Origin: Chamaecrista fasciculata | Lineage: Eukaryota > Streptophyta > Magnoliopsida > Fabales > Fabaceae | Direction of reading: 5' to 3' | Assembly: GCA_003254925.1 (NCBI GenBank) | Contig: QANZ01044841.1 | Span: 319,308-383,307 of the forward strand | DNA: 64,000 nt | Shown: positions 49,686 through 61,510 of the stretch, piece after piece | Numbering within the stretch: the first letter of the stretch is position 1 | Layout: each line of letters starts with the position of its first letter | The notes under the pieces: generated by a model | The model's input: only the letters and a program-made list of their open reading frames with translations | Told to the model about the DNA's origin: nothing | The model's database searches: none | Made by a program: the position numbers and the translations under genes

Positions 49686-50111
49686 TCCCTTCGATTATCG
49701 GGTTGCGACCTCGCAACAGATCCGAGGAGTTTCTAGAAGTTTGACGATTGAGAAAAAGCTTTCCCTGATTTTGAGAATTTTCCGGGAAATAACCGAAGAA
49801 TATTGATCAAGGAAGAATGAATCACTCTCATGTCATGTACTGTCAATTTAGAGAAAGAGAACCAAACGAATTGAAGGGACGAAGCTTCTATTTTCCTGTC
49901 TGTCTCTCCGTTGGAACTGAGCGAAGACTGTAGAGATTTTATTTAATAAATAGAAAAACAAATTGAATAAAATATCATTTCTAACTTTATAAAATGATTG
50001 ATATCATATGGCAGTATGGCACTTGCATCATGGTCTTTGGCGGAAATGAAGATTGACTTTTAAAAGAAAAATAGTTTATATACGTCATTTTTTTGGGCCA
50101 GATTATATACG
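49686..50111. promoter_or_regulatory. upstream region of the VAMP gene
   Basis: Leader and promoter sequence of the minus-strand VAMP gene; no clear TATA box was recognised. The hAT fragment begins at about 50112. Confidence 0.3.
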
Positions 50112-50313
50112 CCATTAGGGGTGTTCGCGGTCTGGGTTGGGTTGGGTTTAGGGCGGGTTGGTTTGGGCTGAAATTTTTTAAGGGCGAGTTGGTTTGGGTT
50201 GGGTTTTGGAAAAAAAATATTTTAGCCCAAACCAAACCAAACCAAACAATGGCGGGTTGGGTTGGGCGGGTTGGCGGGCTAGCCCATTCCAATTTGCAAA
50301 CATTTTTNACACC
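50112..50313. mobile_element. hAT-type element fragment (TAGGGGTGTTCGCGG end)
   Basis: It begins TAGGGGTGTTCGCGG and continues with GGGTTGG / CCAAACC blocks that pair internally. The right end reads ACACCTAA instead of a full complement, with an N at 50308 just before it. No target duplication was seen. The long frames on both strands here are repeat sequence only. Confidence 0.5.
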
Positions 50314-50734
50314 TAAATTTCCATTCAAGCCAATAAAAAAGAGTGAAACTTTTCTTTTTATATATAAAACATTATTAAATACATTTTAATGTTTTGATTG
50401 AAAGTGCTAATGTTTAATATCATGTTAACGGAATTTCTTGACTGACTATTCATTTAATTATAAAAAAGTTAAATATAATCTGATATTATTATATTGTATT
50501 TAAATACATTTTTTGAATCATGAGTATTAATTTACCTATTTATAAATATAGTTATATTTTAAATTTTTTAATTTAATATCTTTAAAGAAATTGAATTAAT
50601 CATCAATAAATTAATTCACGCATTTGGTGGTATGGTATAACTTTTTTATGTTATTTGATTGCATGAGTTGAAATACAAATAAAATGTTAACATAAATATC
50701 AAGATAATATAAAAATTAAAATTGTAAAAAATAA
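50314..50734. other. intergenic, AT-rich
   Basis: Nothing recognised. Confidence 0.4.
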
Positions 50735-52063
50735 TTAATTAAAAACTAATGTAAAAACAGTCATTAGTTTTATTTCTTATTGTATTTCATTCCTATAAAT
50801 AGCTAGCATTGGATTCATCTCTGTTTAATAGAAAAATACTAAAAGTTTATTGAATATATTGACTTAGTTTCTTCAGTCTGTTCACCTTTCTACCGTGCCA
50901 AAATTGAGGTTTGCTATAATCCTTGCCTGATAGCTAAAACCTTAACGAAGTATTAGCTACTGGAATTGTTCTTGGAGGCTACTTGGCACTCATGACTGTC
51001 ATATTCTTTTGGGCAATAAAAGAAACTACATTCTTCCCTATAAGAACCGTTTTTACTTGATCTTTATCAGATTTAAGTTTTTCTCTAGACAAGTTTGTAA
51101 AATTCAACAGTAATAGTAGTATATGCTGATTGGAGCTTTGCAAATATCAAAGGATGTGGTTGGGGTTGGGCTGGAGTGATCGAGCTCTATATATAGTGTT
51201 GTCTTCTATATTCCTCCTGACCTCATGAAGTTGGCCATCCACTATATCCTAAGTGGCAAGGTCTGGCTAAATTTGCTAGAAAACAAGGTATGTATAAGCC
51301 TCTATGTATGAAGTATGAACATATATTGGTTTTTTGCTTTTAAAAAACTTATTACGAGGTATACTGTTTTCTGCTTTTAAGTGGAAAGAATACATTCAAA
51401 GGCTCTTTTTTCTCGTTTTTTTTTTGCACAATTTATTTATATTAGCTAACTTCGAAGATATATGTTAATCCATTTTCTCTTGGCTTATTAATTAACTAAT
51501 TGATATTTATCCTTTCATTATGTGTATGTATAGGGTGAAAAGATTATGAAGCATTCTACTAGAGCATGGAAGAAAGAAGATAGAAGTTATCAAATTAAAG
51601 TAGTGAAGCACCAGTGAAGAATTAACAAAATTTCCATTAGCTTTAACTTTCGTAAACAACAATGCATTGAATTATCTGATTGATCATTTCTTTCTATAAG
51701 TTACATTGTTCAGTTATGTCAAATTCCATGATCTCAGTATATGAGAGTCAAAATAAACTAGCTTGACAATTAATGTTATGAAACAATGGAGTTTGATGAT
51801 TTTGGAAGACCATAGTGTCTGAATTGTTGACTGTGCGAAGAGAGGTTATAGTGTCTGAATTGTTGACTATGCGAAGTGAGCTTTTAATAATATCTGTACA
51901 ATGATATGTATTAAGAAGCAATATTTGTAATTTGAATGATATTAATATCCAATATATTTGCAGTTTAAATGATATTAATATATGTACAATGATAAGTATT
52001 AAGAAGCAAAAACCCCTGCAAACACACGGGTCTTATGCTAGTTAATTAAAAACTAATGTAAAA
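50735..52063. repeat. segment bounded by a 22-bp direct repeat, right side a Helitron-like 3' end
   Basis: An exact 22-bp direct repeat (beginning TTAATTAAAAACTAATG) lies at 50735-50756 and 52042-52063. The second copy starts immediately after CTAG at 52038-52041. Upstream of that CTAG, 52012-52031 forms a short hairpin (ACCC-x-TG / CA-x-GGGT around a 6-nt loop), the form of a plant Helitron 3' end. A matching 5' TC end could not be placed. The inner sequence has no protein-coding content I recognise. Confidence 0.45.
51812..51883. repeat. tandem repeat, two units of about 36 bp
   Basis: ATAGTGTCTGAATTGTTGAC starts at 51812 and again at 51848, each followed by a TGCGAAG phrase. A second tandem-like pair (GTACAATGAT..GTATTAAGAAGCAA) occurs at about 51896 and 51983. 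Confidence 0.7.
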
Positions 52064-52479
52064 TATAAAAATAAATAAATTGATTCAACCTTACTTATTT
52101 ACACATAAAATAAATTTGAAAAGCTTTGTGCATTTGAACTAGTATTTTCATATTTTGGTTATGTTTTTGGAAGTTCAACTGAGCTACACTTATAGAGTTG
52201 GGCCCATCAATGGTAGTACTTCCAAATTTGATCATATAAACTGCAAAGCCCAAACCTGGAAACCTGGAAGGCTATATAACCCATTGATTGTTGTCCTGAC
52301 TCATGGGCCTTGATGAAGTATACAACTCGCAGTATCCATACGTTTTGTAGTTTCTATTTTTATTTTGCAATGAAAAGTATCAAGGGTGAAGATATCATGT
52401 TTCTGACCAAAAAAAAAAAAGAAAAGTATCAAGAGTGAAATTTCATGATTGGACAGAAAAAAAAGAGAAAATATACTTT

Positions 52480-52900
52480 TGGTCCCTGAATTAAAACTAA
52501 GTCAATGATTTAGTTCCTGAATTGTAGGAAAATTCGGATCAATCCCTAAACTTTACACCATCGTCAACCTTTTGATCCCTAAATTATAGATATGAATCAG
52601 TCCCTGAATTTTACACCATCGTCAACCTTTTGGTCCCTGAATTGTAGAAAAATACGAATCAGTTCCTAAATTTTATTTGGTCCCTGAGCTGATTTGTCTT
52701 ATCCTACAATTCAGGGACCAGAAGGTTGACGGTAGTGTAAAATTCAGAGACTTATTCATATTTTTCTACAATTCAATGACCAAAAGGTTAACAGTTGTGT
52801 AAATTAAAATTCAAGGATTGTTTCGTATTTTCCTACAATTCAAAGACTAAATTGTTGACTCAGTAACAATTCAGGGACCACAAGGTAGGTTATCTAAAAA
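52480..52900. mobile_element. foldback MITE of GGTCCCTGAATT type
   Basis: The left arm has repeated GGTCCCTGAATTGTAG and ACACCATCGTCAACC phrases; the right arm carries their complements (CTACAATTCAGGGACC, GGTTGACGGT). Ends are approximate and target duplication was not resolved. Confidence 0.55.
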
Positions 52901-54142
52901 AAAAAAAAATATCAAGAGTGGGACTGAATTGATTTTAACCCACCAACCATCAATAAGAATCAAACTTGTGTGGAAGAAAATATCTTCTTTTCCTTTTTTA
53001 TCTGTTTTGGACCTTTATGTGATTTTCTAAGATATGCCAAAAGCTGGTACCATTTTCTTCTGAGACATCATCCTTCACTTTTCTTAAAAAGATTATAGTA
53101 AGAATAACGATTATTTTTTTTCCTAATTAGGGTCTAATCTTTAGAATAGTTTATCATGTAGCAGGAAGTAAAAAGAAAGGTATTTGTTTCGTATATCAGA
53201 TAAAAGAGTCGGGTTTTCTTGTTCTCTTTCAGTTATTCTTTTATCACAAACATATGTCCAAATACATTTTACTATTTTAGCATTATGAATGGTTTCACTT
53301 TGACAAAATACTATTTTCAATTTTGCTCTCAATATTTTTTTTTGTTAATTTCATTTTTAATATTATATATTTTGACCGATTTTATCATTTGTTCTTACTT
53401 TAGCTAAATATTAATAATCAATTATATGTGATTAATGGCATATAATATAAAATTTGACAGAAAAAAAACTCAAATTCTAATTCTGACTAAAAAATACGAT
53501 AAAGCTTGTTATTAATTTATTGAAAAAAATAGTCAAAAAGTAAAATTGACTAAAATATAAAATATTATAGACAAAACTAAAGTTTAATATAAAATTGAAA
53601 GATAAAAAGAATATTTTTGCTGTTTCAAACTTTATTTCTTTATTTGTTTTTTTTTTGTCAGATTATTTCTTTATTTGTAACAAGTTGTCTCTTACAGAAC
53701 TATCATGAAACTCATTGTCACACCGCTGGGCTTGAGTCCAGTGGAAACACAATTAATCCAAACTTATATATATTAGTAGAAAAAATGTTTGTATTTAATG
53801 TCCAACATATTATTAGTCCCGTTAAAGATACCTAAAAAAAAAATCACTCACAACAAAATTAAAATACTCTAGATATCACATAAGCCTAGGAAAATCTCAC
53901 TAGGAATGGCAATGGGCTAAGTATCCATTCAATTTTGCACTATTCGATGTACTATCATAGAATAATTATATACACATCTTAAAAGGGTGATTTAAGTTTG
54001 AATTTACCATGTTGTATGAGTCTGAACTATCTTATATCTTTTTGGAATATGAGAAAATACATGATTTATAATATTTGTATTCAAATTCGCTTGATACCCA
54101 AAATACTCTTTTTTTTTGTTGTGTGATACACAAAATACTCAA
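52901..54142. other. intergenic, AT-rich
   Basis: No gene seen. Short open frames here are random in composition. Confidence 0.4.
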
Positions 54143-54432
54143 AATACAAGGTGGATGCTATGGGATTCTCGGGAGGAATCTGGATGCTCTGGGATCCTAT
54201 CCTTGTTGACGTTCATATCATCGGGTCCTCTTTTCAGGAAATCCACTCACATATTAAGGTAAAGGGCTTTTCTTTCATTCTTACTCCTTTGTATGCTAGC
54301 CCTAACTTTGATAGTAGAAAATTGTTTTGGGATTCTTTGTCTACTCTTGGTCCTTCTATTATCATGCCTTGGCTTTTACTAGGGGATTTTAATGATATTT
54401 CAACTACCTCTAAAAATTTGGAATTGAAGTGA
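54143..54432 (+). mobile_element. LINE fragment: endonuclease domain piece
   Basis: The frame reads MDAMGFSGGIWMLWDPILV, then HSHIKVKGFSFILTPLYASP, then LFWDSLSTLG, IIMPWLLLGDFNDISTT. This is the plant L1-type non-LTR retrotransposon endonuclease pattern (GGIWxLWD, YASP, PWLLxGDFND). The frame ends in TGA at 54430-54432, followed by AT-rich sequence with more stops. There is no reverse transcriptase, so it is a dead fragment. Confidence 0.7.
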
Positions 54433-55535
54433 AAATTTCCCAATATTAATAATGTTAATAGAAAATGCTCTAATAACAATTGATGCTAAAAATTGTTATA
54501 AAATATCTTAAAGCGCGTTGATTATATTAGCTAGGGACAATATAAAAGATAAAGAGGTTGAAACTTGTAATTAATGTATTTTAACTTATATATCTGTATT
54601 GATCGAGAAATCAAATTATCAATCAAATAATTCGGCATCGTAAGAACGTTGTGTAACTATCCATAGGTTCCGTCATCGTCTATGGACGCTGATCAGTGAT
54701 CTCTATACGTGCCAGATCATGTAAAAATACAGTATCCATGTGCTCCTCTCATCATCACTATATGCTTTCTTCATTTCAATTATTGAACCAACGCTCCAGT
54801 ATCGGACATTCTAGTACATGACAACCCCATTTAATGCTCCTTCTCTCGTTATTATATAGCCTCAAAAATTTTTAAAAAAATCTCTTGCTCTCCTTCTTCA
54901 ATTCTTATTATTAACCATACCCTTATTAATTTCTTAATTATCTTTCATTCTTGTAATAATTATCCGAATGATTACTTAATTTTTGTGCTGCACTGCATGA
55001 GATAATATAGTGATTGATTCAATAAGACATACATAATATATAGTAAAACCATAAGTCGACATTAATTTTCGTTGCTATTTGAAATTTTATATATAAGCCA
55101 AAACTGCCGCTTTCAGCGTTATTGCATGCAATAGTGTGCAAAGTGATGATCGTGGATGTGCTTCATGATTCTTCGATCTCATGGATCAGCCTCGCAAAGG
55201 TTATCTCTTCCCGAGGAACGAGAGCCTGTAAATGTCACAAATGTAAATCTTGTCCACTAATTATATATCAATTTTACCTGACTGCAGCTATATATAGAAT
55301 GTACATATATATCATTTTTATTTTTTCTGTTGCAAAAGGACTGTGTCATGAATGAATGTATAATAGGATGAAATCATGAAATATCTATGGAGAGCAAGAT
55401 ATTAATTTGCAATCAAAAGGCTAAGGGACCTATTTCTCAATTTCATCAGAAGCATACAAAAAATACCAACTGGACCATTATCACACATTCTTCCACCACC
55501 AAGATCACTTCCCATCATGCACCTCACATTTTCTC
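54433..55535. other. intergenic and promoter region of the HyPRP gene
   Basis: AT-rich with no gene recognised. The sequence close to 55535 must hold the HyPRP promoter. Confidence 0.4.
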
Positions 55536-55543
55536 TTTAAATA
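55536..55543 (+). promoter_or_regulatory. TATA-like box of the HyPRP gene
   Basis: TTTAAATA lies 87 bp upstream of the start codon, a plausible distance for a short plant leader. It is a positional inference. Confidence 0.4.
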
Positions 55544-55629
55544 TGGTCCATCTTCCCTCCTTCTTCCTTACATTCAAAAAACATTATTATTACAATATAC
55601 AAGCTTTGTGCTTAATTTCTCTTCCCTTC

Positions 55630-56010
55630 ATGGCTTCTTCCCAGAAGCTTCGTGCTGCCATTTTAGTGTTATCTCTTCTTGCTTACTCAACATTCACCGA
55701 GGCTAACTGCCCGACGCCACCGGCGAAGACTCCTCCGCCTCCGGCGACCACCGAGCATTGCCCGAAGGACGCGTTGAAGATAGCGGCGTGTGCAGACGTC
55801 CTAGGACTTGTTCACGTTGTTGTGGGGACTCCTCCTACGGCTAATTGTTGTGCATTAATTAAAGGTTTGGTGGACTTAGAAGCAGCACTATGCCTTTGCA
55901 CTATTATTAAGGCCAACGTGCTTGGAATCAACTTGAATGTTCCAGTCACTCTCAGCTTAATCCTAAGTGCTTGTCAGAAAACTGTTCCTCCTGGTTTCCA
56001 ATGTCCTTAA
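55630..56010 (+). CDS. hybrid proline-rich protein with eight-cysteine domain (HyPRP, DC2.15-like)
   Basis: A single-exon gene of 126 residues. A signal peptide (about 1-25, MASSQKLRAAILVLSLLAYS) and a short Pro-rich spacer (CPTPPAKTPPPPATTEH) precede an eight-cysteine-motif domain with Cys at 44, 54, 73, 74, 88, 90, 115 and 125, i.e. C-x9-C-x18-CC-x13-C-x-C-x24-C-x9-C, which matches the HyPRP/lipid-transfer-like class. Such proteins are secreted to the cell wall and several respond to stress or development. Although the frame is open for 81 codons upstream, the start at 55630 was chosen because the signal peptide begins there and the upstream part has no signal-like or conserved sequence. 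An extra Cys at 27 lies in the spacer. Confidence 0.9.
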   Translation: MASSQKLRAAILVLSLLAYSTFTEANCPTPPAKTPPPPATTEHCPKDALKIAACADVLGLVHVVVGTPPTANCCALIKGLVDLEAALCLCTIIKANVLGINLNVPVTLSLILSACQKTVPPGFQCP

Positions 56011-57240
56011 TTAGATTAATTGATCGAGCAACATCTTTTTCTTGTACGTACGTAGATGTCAAATGTTACGTTTCGTCTACTATATTTATGTAGTAGTATA
56101 TAATTGTGTATGTTTCATTTGTTTGCATTTGTAGTACTTCACTATTTCTTGTCGATCGATGTACGTAGTTGCTTATTTGTGACGTGTGACTCGTAAGTGT
56201 TACGTAGTGTTTTGGTTACGTTATTTGTTCGTGCGTTTAATTAGTTTATTTAAAATAATAATTGGGCAAACTGTCCTGTTTGCCTTTGATTTGTATACTT
56301 TATTTCATTTCTAATTTGAATATATATGATCTCATTTAATTTCTCCTTGCTAAATAATATATATATATATATATTATATTTCATGAATTCTTTGATAAGT
56401 AAGTACGTATACTTGAGACATACGTTATTGTTATTTATATATACGTCATGCGAATAATTTTTTTGTTTTGTTTTTGGCCAAATGAAGGTATAAGTTTAGA
56501 CTTATTTCAGAGCTAGTGACATATATATAATTCAGTTTATTTTAGCCTGTCATCATCGATCTTTTATATAATCGAGTTATAGGAAGCGTGAACACTTTAT
56601 TTTAATATAATAGTGTATCATCGTGTCAGACACATGTTTGTGTCTGACATCCATACTATACCCACACAATACATATTCATAAATTTTAAAATATAAATCA
56701 ATTTTTTGTAACTTTATCATGACAAACAATATAAAATAATATCACATATGACATATATTACGGATATATATTGTAATTTTAAAAATTTTTATCAAAATTT
56801 ATAATTTTTAATTATTTATATATATTTATATAAATATATGTTGTGTAGTGTCATATAAATTTAAGAATTTAGCATGTCAGTATGTATATTCGTGTCCGTG
56901 TCGCATCCCAACGTCCATGCTTCATAATGCGAGTTCAATCTTTCAAAAAATGCATTCAATATAAAAAAGTTACGAAATACTCTACAAATTTTTTATTTTG
57001 TGCAAAACATAATTTTTGTTAAGTTTTTTATTCAGAATTATTAAATTTCTTTTAAGTTTTAGAGAAAAATATTTTTACTAATCTATATTGTTAATTGCAA
57101 TGTCTTCCTTTTAATTGCACAAAATTAAAAAGTTAATTAGAATAATTATTCGTTATCAAGTTTGAGAGTTGTGCATTCTAACCTGTATTTTTAAGTAAAG
57201 TAATAAAATTATATATATATATATAGGCTAAAGAATAATT
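56011..57240. other. 3' region and intergenic, AT-rich
   Basis: 3' untranslated region of the HyPRP gene, then AT-rich sequence with (TA)n tracts near 56355. Nothing else recognised. Confidence 0.4.
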
Positions 57241-57257
57241 TTGATCCCTTATCTTTT

Positions 57258-58953
57258 GGGTAAGTTACAATCTAGCCCTTTATCTTTTTTTTATTCTTGC
57301 GATTTTGGTTCTATATCTTTACCAAAAGTTTTCACTCTTTGGTTCCAACAACTAATTAAATGTGACCATATCTCTCTTATTTCAATTCTGATTGTGATGA
57401 GTTCAAAGATACATGTTACTCTTGACGAGTCATTTATCTATAGCTTGTTAGAGTCATCAACAAACAAAGTTGTTGGACTCCAAAAGTGGGCCGCTCATTT
57501 CATAGTCAAATGAGCAAAGTTAGTCACTTCTATCTCGTTTCAAGTCTGATTGCAATGAGTTTAGAGTTATAAGATACTTTTGATGAGTCATTTTTCTACA
57601 TACTCAGTTGGGACTATTAGTCCATGAGGTCAATCGTGCCCGGAAGCGATTTTCCATCATTTTTTACTTTTTAGTTTTAGAACCACTTTCGGATCCAATT
57701 TGACGCCATTTGCTAATGGTCTCAACTAGGGGTGGCAATCTCAACCCATTACCCACCAACCCAACCAACCCAACAACAAATTAACCAACCCAAACCCAAC
57801 CCATTTAGATAATAGGTTAAGATGGGTTGGGTTCAAAATTGACCCATTAAAATTTGGGTTGGGTTGGGTAAAACCCATGGGTTACCAAACCCAACCCAAA
57901 TTTGTATCAAAACTATGTAGTTTCATGAAAGGGGTAAATATGCAATTTCATAAATTTTTGCAAAAATTACAAAATGCCCCCCAAAAAATTTCAAAATTTA
58001 CAAAAACGTCCCTAAACCATAATATTTGAGGACTAAAAAGAAAATTATAAAAAAAAATTTGGACCAAAATTGTAATTTTGAAAAATATTGGAAAAAGGAT
58101 AAAATTACAAATTAGTCCTAAATTTGAAAAAAAAATGCATTTTAGTCCCACCAAACTGTGAGTTAAGTGGAAGGAAGATGAATTTTGCAAATTTTTGCAA
58201 AAATTACATTATGCCCCTAAATATTTTCAAAATTTACGAAAAAGTCCCTAGATTATGATATTTGAGGACTAAAATGAAAATTTTTTAAAAAAACTGGGGT
58301 CAAAATGTAATTTTTAAAAATATGAAAAAGGTGGAAACTGTCAATCAGTCCAAAATCTGAATAAAAATACTATTTAGTCCTAAATTTAAATAATTTAAAA
58401 ATTATTCTAATTAATTAGTTTATAAATTAAATAATATAAATATTTTAATATGGGTTCATGGTTGGGTTGGGTTGGGTCAACCCTTAATTTTATGGGTCAT
58501 GACCCACCCATGACCCATTTAGAAAATATAAATGGGTCATAAATGGGTCAATGACCCATTTACAACCCAACCCAAAACCAATCCAACCCACCCATTTGCC
58601 ACCCCTAGTCCCAACTAAGAAAAAGAATTTGTCAAGAGTAACATATAATTTCAAACTCGTCACAATCAGACTTTAAATGAGAAATATATGACCAACTTTA
58701 CCTTTTTATTGTAAAACGAGCGACTCACTTTAATTTGAAGTTCAATTTAATCTTGTTTGCTGACATACAACCCCAACAAGACAAAGAAATGGCTTGTCAT
58801 GAATAACATATGATTCTAACTTCATTACAATTAGACTTAAAATAAAAAAAGTATAACCACATTCAATCATTAAGATCGAAAAGTAACTTTAAAAAAAGAA
58901 ATATGATCAAAATCGCAAGAAAAAAGATAAAGGGTCGGAGAGCAACTTACCCC
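57258..58953. mobile_element. foldback element ('family X') interrupted by a hAT insertion
   Basis: The left end GGGTAAGTTACAATC and right end, as complement, GGGGTAAGTTGCTCTC share CCCTTTATC and TTCTTGCGATTTTG further in. The interior phrases (TTTGCTAATGGTCTCAAC and AACTAAGAAAAAGAATTT) continue each other across the hAT element at 57727-58607. No target duplication was resolved for the outer element. Confidence 0.6.
57727..58607. mobile_element. hAT-type non-autonomous element nested in the foldback
   Basis: 881 bp with termini TAGGGGTGGCAA and TTGCCACCCCTA. The 8-bp flanks are GTCTCAAC (57719-57726) and GTCCCAAC (58608-58615), one mismatch. Eight-bp duplications are the hAT signature. Inside are blocks of CAACCCA/TGGGTTG and AAAATTTACRAAAA tandem-like phrases, with no transposase. 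The start of a second copy in the opposite orientation is at 63918. Confidence 0.8.
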
Positions 58954-59474
58954 ATATATATATATATATATTTATTCCACTTCGATCGTTTTACTCTTTA
59001 TGTCTAGCTGTATTTTAGGGACCACATGTAAACCACGAATTACTTATAATATAAAACTTTGGAGTAACATAACTCAATCTTACCATTTAATTAGGGTATA
59101 TTTGCTTTCAAGTTTTTTTTATTATTTTTAAAAAATATGAATGAATATATATATATATATTTAGGACAATTTTTTAAAAATGGTTTTTGAAAAAGGTTGA
59201 AAACATAAAATGTTAGAAAATTAATTATTGGGCATTTTCAAAAATAGCTTATATTATCATATATTTTTTTTAAGTTAAACCCTTTAAATTATTTTAGCAT
59301 GATTCTTTGATAACAACTAGATTAAAAATTAAAATTTATAGTCATTTAAAATATCTTAATCAAAAAATTAATATGAGCAAAACTTAACTTTACAAAACAT
59401 GTTTTTGAATATTGAATATGTGTAAATAAAAATAGCTTTTAAGAACGAAGTATTAAGAATATAGAGTAAAAAGA

Positions 59475-59745
59475 GAAAAACTACTTGGTCCCTAAAATTT
59501 GAATAAGTTGACGAATCAATTTTTAAATAGTCAAAATATACGACTCATTTCTTACAATATTATAATCATCAACAATTTAGTCTCTAGATCAAATTTAGAT
59601 ACTAAAGAGTACAAATTCAAGAATCAAAAAGTACAAAATTAATTTAAACTTAGGGATCAAATCGTTGATAATTGAAATATTTCGATTATTCAAGGATTAA
59701 TTTGTTGACTCGGTACAAATTTATAGATCAAATAGTAGATTTTCT
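59475..59745. mobile_element. foldback MITE
   Basis: The left end AGAAAAACTACTTGGTCCCT pairs loosely with the right end TAGTAGATTTTCTC. Phrases of the GGTCCCTAAA type recall the element at 52480-52900. Target duplication unclear. Confidence 0.45.
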
Positions 59746-59754
59746 CAAATAAAA

Positions 59755-61138
59755 ACCAAAAATGTTTTCTTAAATTAAATGCATTTTTCTTAACAAGTAG
59801 ACATATTAAATTTGACCAAATAAGAATAATTTTTTATTTATTTCATTAATTTCAATAATAATTACCCGCCGTTAATAATATAAAGGTAGAACTCATGAGA
59901 ACTTGAACTTTTAAAATCGTCTAAGCTCTCATTAGCCCTTATTAATTAATATTCTGTTTAAATAATAAAGGTGATAACGTGTGAAATTAGATAGAAGCGA
60001 GACCAAGAGATATGTGACTATGTGAGATCATACTCTAAAGATCAGTTTGACCTATCTGTAAGCCAACGTATAAAATTTTTTTTTTCCAGATGTACGCCAT
60101 ACATTTGAAATGATCACACACAAATCATTATATAGCTGCCATCAAAATTAAATAATGTTTCAAAGTAAAAGAATGGTAGTTGATCATACACTATGGTAAT
60201 AATATATAATTCATAATAACATAAAAAATGTTAAAACTAAAAGAAAATAATTGCATGAGCATAAAACATCTTTATTTAATTAAATTTGATTTAATAGTAT
60301 ATATTATATCATATCAAATGAAACAAAAAATGCTTTCTTAAACTAAATGCATTCATTAATTTATTTTTTCTTAACAAGCTAGTAAACATATTAAATTCAA
60401 CCAAATAATAAGAATACTTTTGTATTTATTTTATTGATTTTATTAATTTCAATAATAATTACAAGGCATTAATAATATAATTAAGGGCATAACTCAGGGG
60501 AACTTGAATTTTTAAGGTCGTCTGGGCTCTTAGTGGCCCGTATTAATTAGTATTATATTTAAATAATAAAGGTGATAACATATAAAATTAGTTAGAAGCG
60601 AGACAAAGAGACAGGTAAGATCACACTCTAAAGATCAATTTGACATATCTGTAAGACAACGCATAAAAGATTCTTCTCGTATACGCCATACATTTGAAAT
60701 GATCAGATACACATCATTATATAGCTGGCATGAAAATTAAATAATATTTTAAAGTAAAAAAAAGTTGTAGTTGATCATAAACTATGGTAAAAAATCGTAG
60801 TTGATCATAAGCGCAAGCAAGACAAAGAGACAGGTAGGATCATACTCTAAAGATTAGTTCGACATATTTGTAAGACGGTGCATAAAAGATTTTTTTTCAT
60901 ATACGTCCTACTTTTGAAATGATCATACACATATCATTAGCTGGCATGCAAAATTAAATAATCTCTTAAAGTAAAAAAAAAAAAATTGTAATTGATCATA
61001 TATACACTATGGTAAAAATATATATTTCATAACAAAAAATATTAAAACTTAAAGAAAAGAATTACATGAGCATATAAAACATCTTCATTTAATTAAATTT
61101 GATTTAATAATATATACTATATTATATCATATCAATTA
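59755..61138. repeat. tandem imperfect triplication (about 560, 475 and 330 bp)
   Basis: Unit A 59755-60318, unit B about 60325-60800, partial unit C about 60810-61138. Shared phrases include AAATGCATTC/AAATGCATTT, TTAATTTCAATAATAATTAC, AAATAATAAAGGTGATAAC, GAAATGATCA and TTAATTAAATTTGATTTAA. Each unit ends near ATATTATATCATATCAA. No coding content; it lies just upstream of the MIR396 promoter. Confidence 0.75.
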
Positions 61139-61341
61139 TTTTAAAAAAAAACTCATTTTTCATGTACCTTAATGAATATATCTATTTGTTAATGATCAAT
61201 GTAAATTACATAAATTAAAAGGGGAACACGAGAATCTCTCAAAAACTTTACCCTAGCTAGGTAGCCCCACGCATCATCACTATGTATAGTTGTATACCAC
61301 GGCGCTTTAATATATTTTTTTTAATCATTCGATCTTTGGAC

Positions 61342-61349
61342 TATAAATA
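61342..61349 (+). promoter_or_regulatory. TATA box of the MIR396 locus
   Basis: CTATAAATAC gives a good TATA box, about 170 bp upstream of the hairpin. Plant MIR genes are transcribed by RNA polymerase II and usually have such a box. Confidence 0.6.
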
Positions 61350-61510
61350 CGTACATGTCACTTCAAGGTATCAAACGTACAATATTTCACACACTCCTCC
61401 ATCTCCTTCTTCGTTCTCTCTTCCTCTGATCTCCCGTTGGGGGATTAGAAATTAGAATATCATTTTTTTTCTAAAGATCAGAGTGCCTTCTTCGTCATGA
61501 ATGGTCTTCT

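Noticed and set aside
49987..50389. Frames over 95 codons on both strands with Pro/Thr/Gln or Gly/Trp runs
   Set aside because: They are translations of the CCAAACC/GGGTTGG repeat and cross an N.
55387..55629. Longer start for the HyPRP gene, 81 codons upstream
   Set aside because: The signal peptide begins at 55630 and a TATA-like box lies at 55536, inside the would-be extension.
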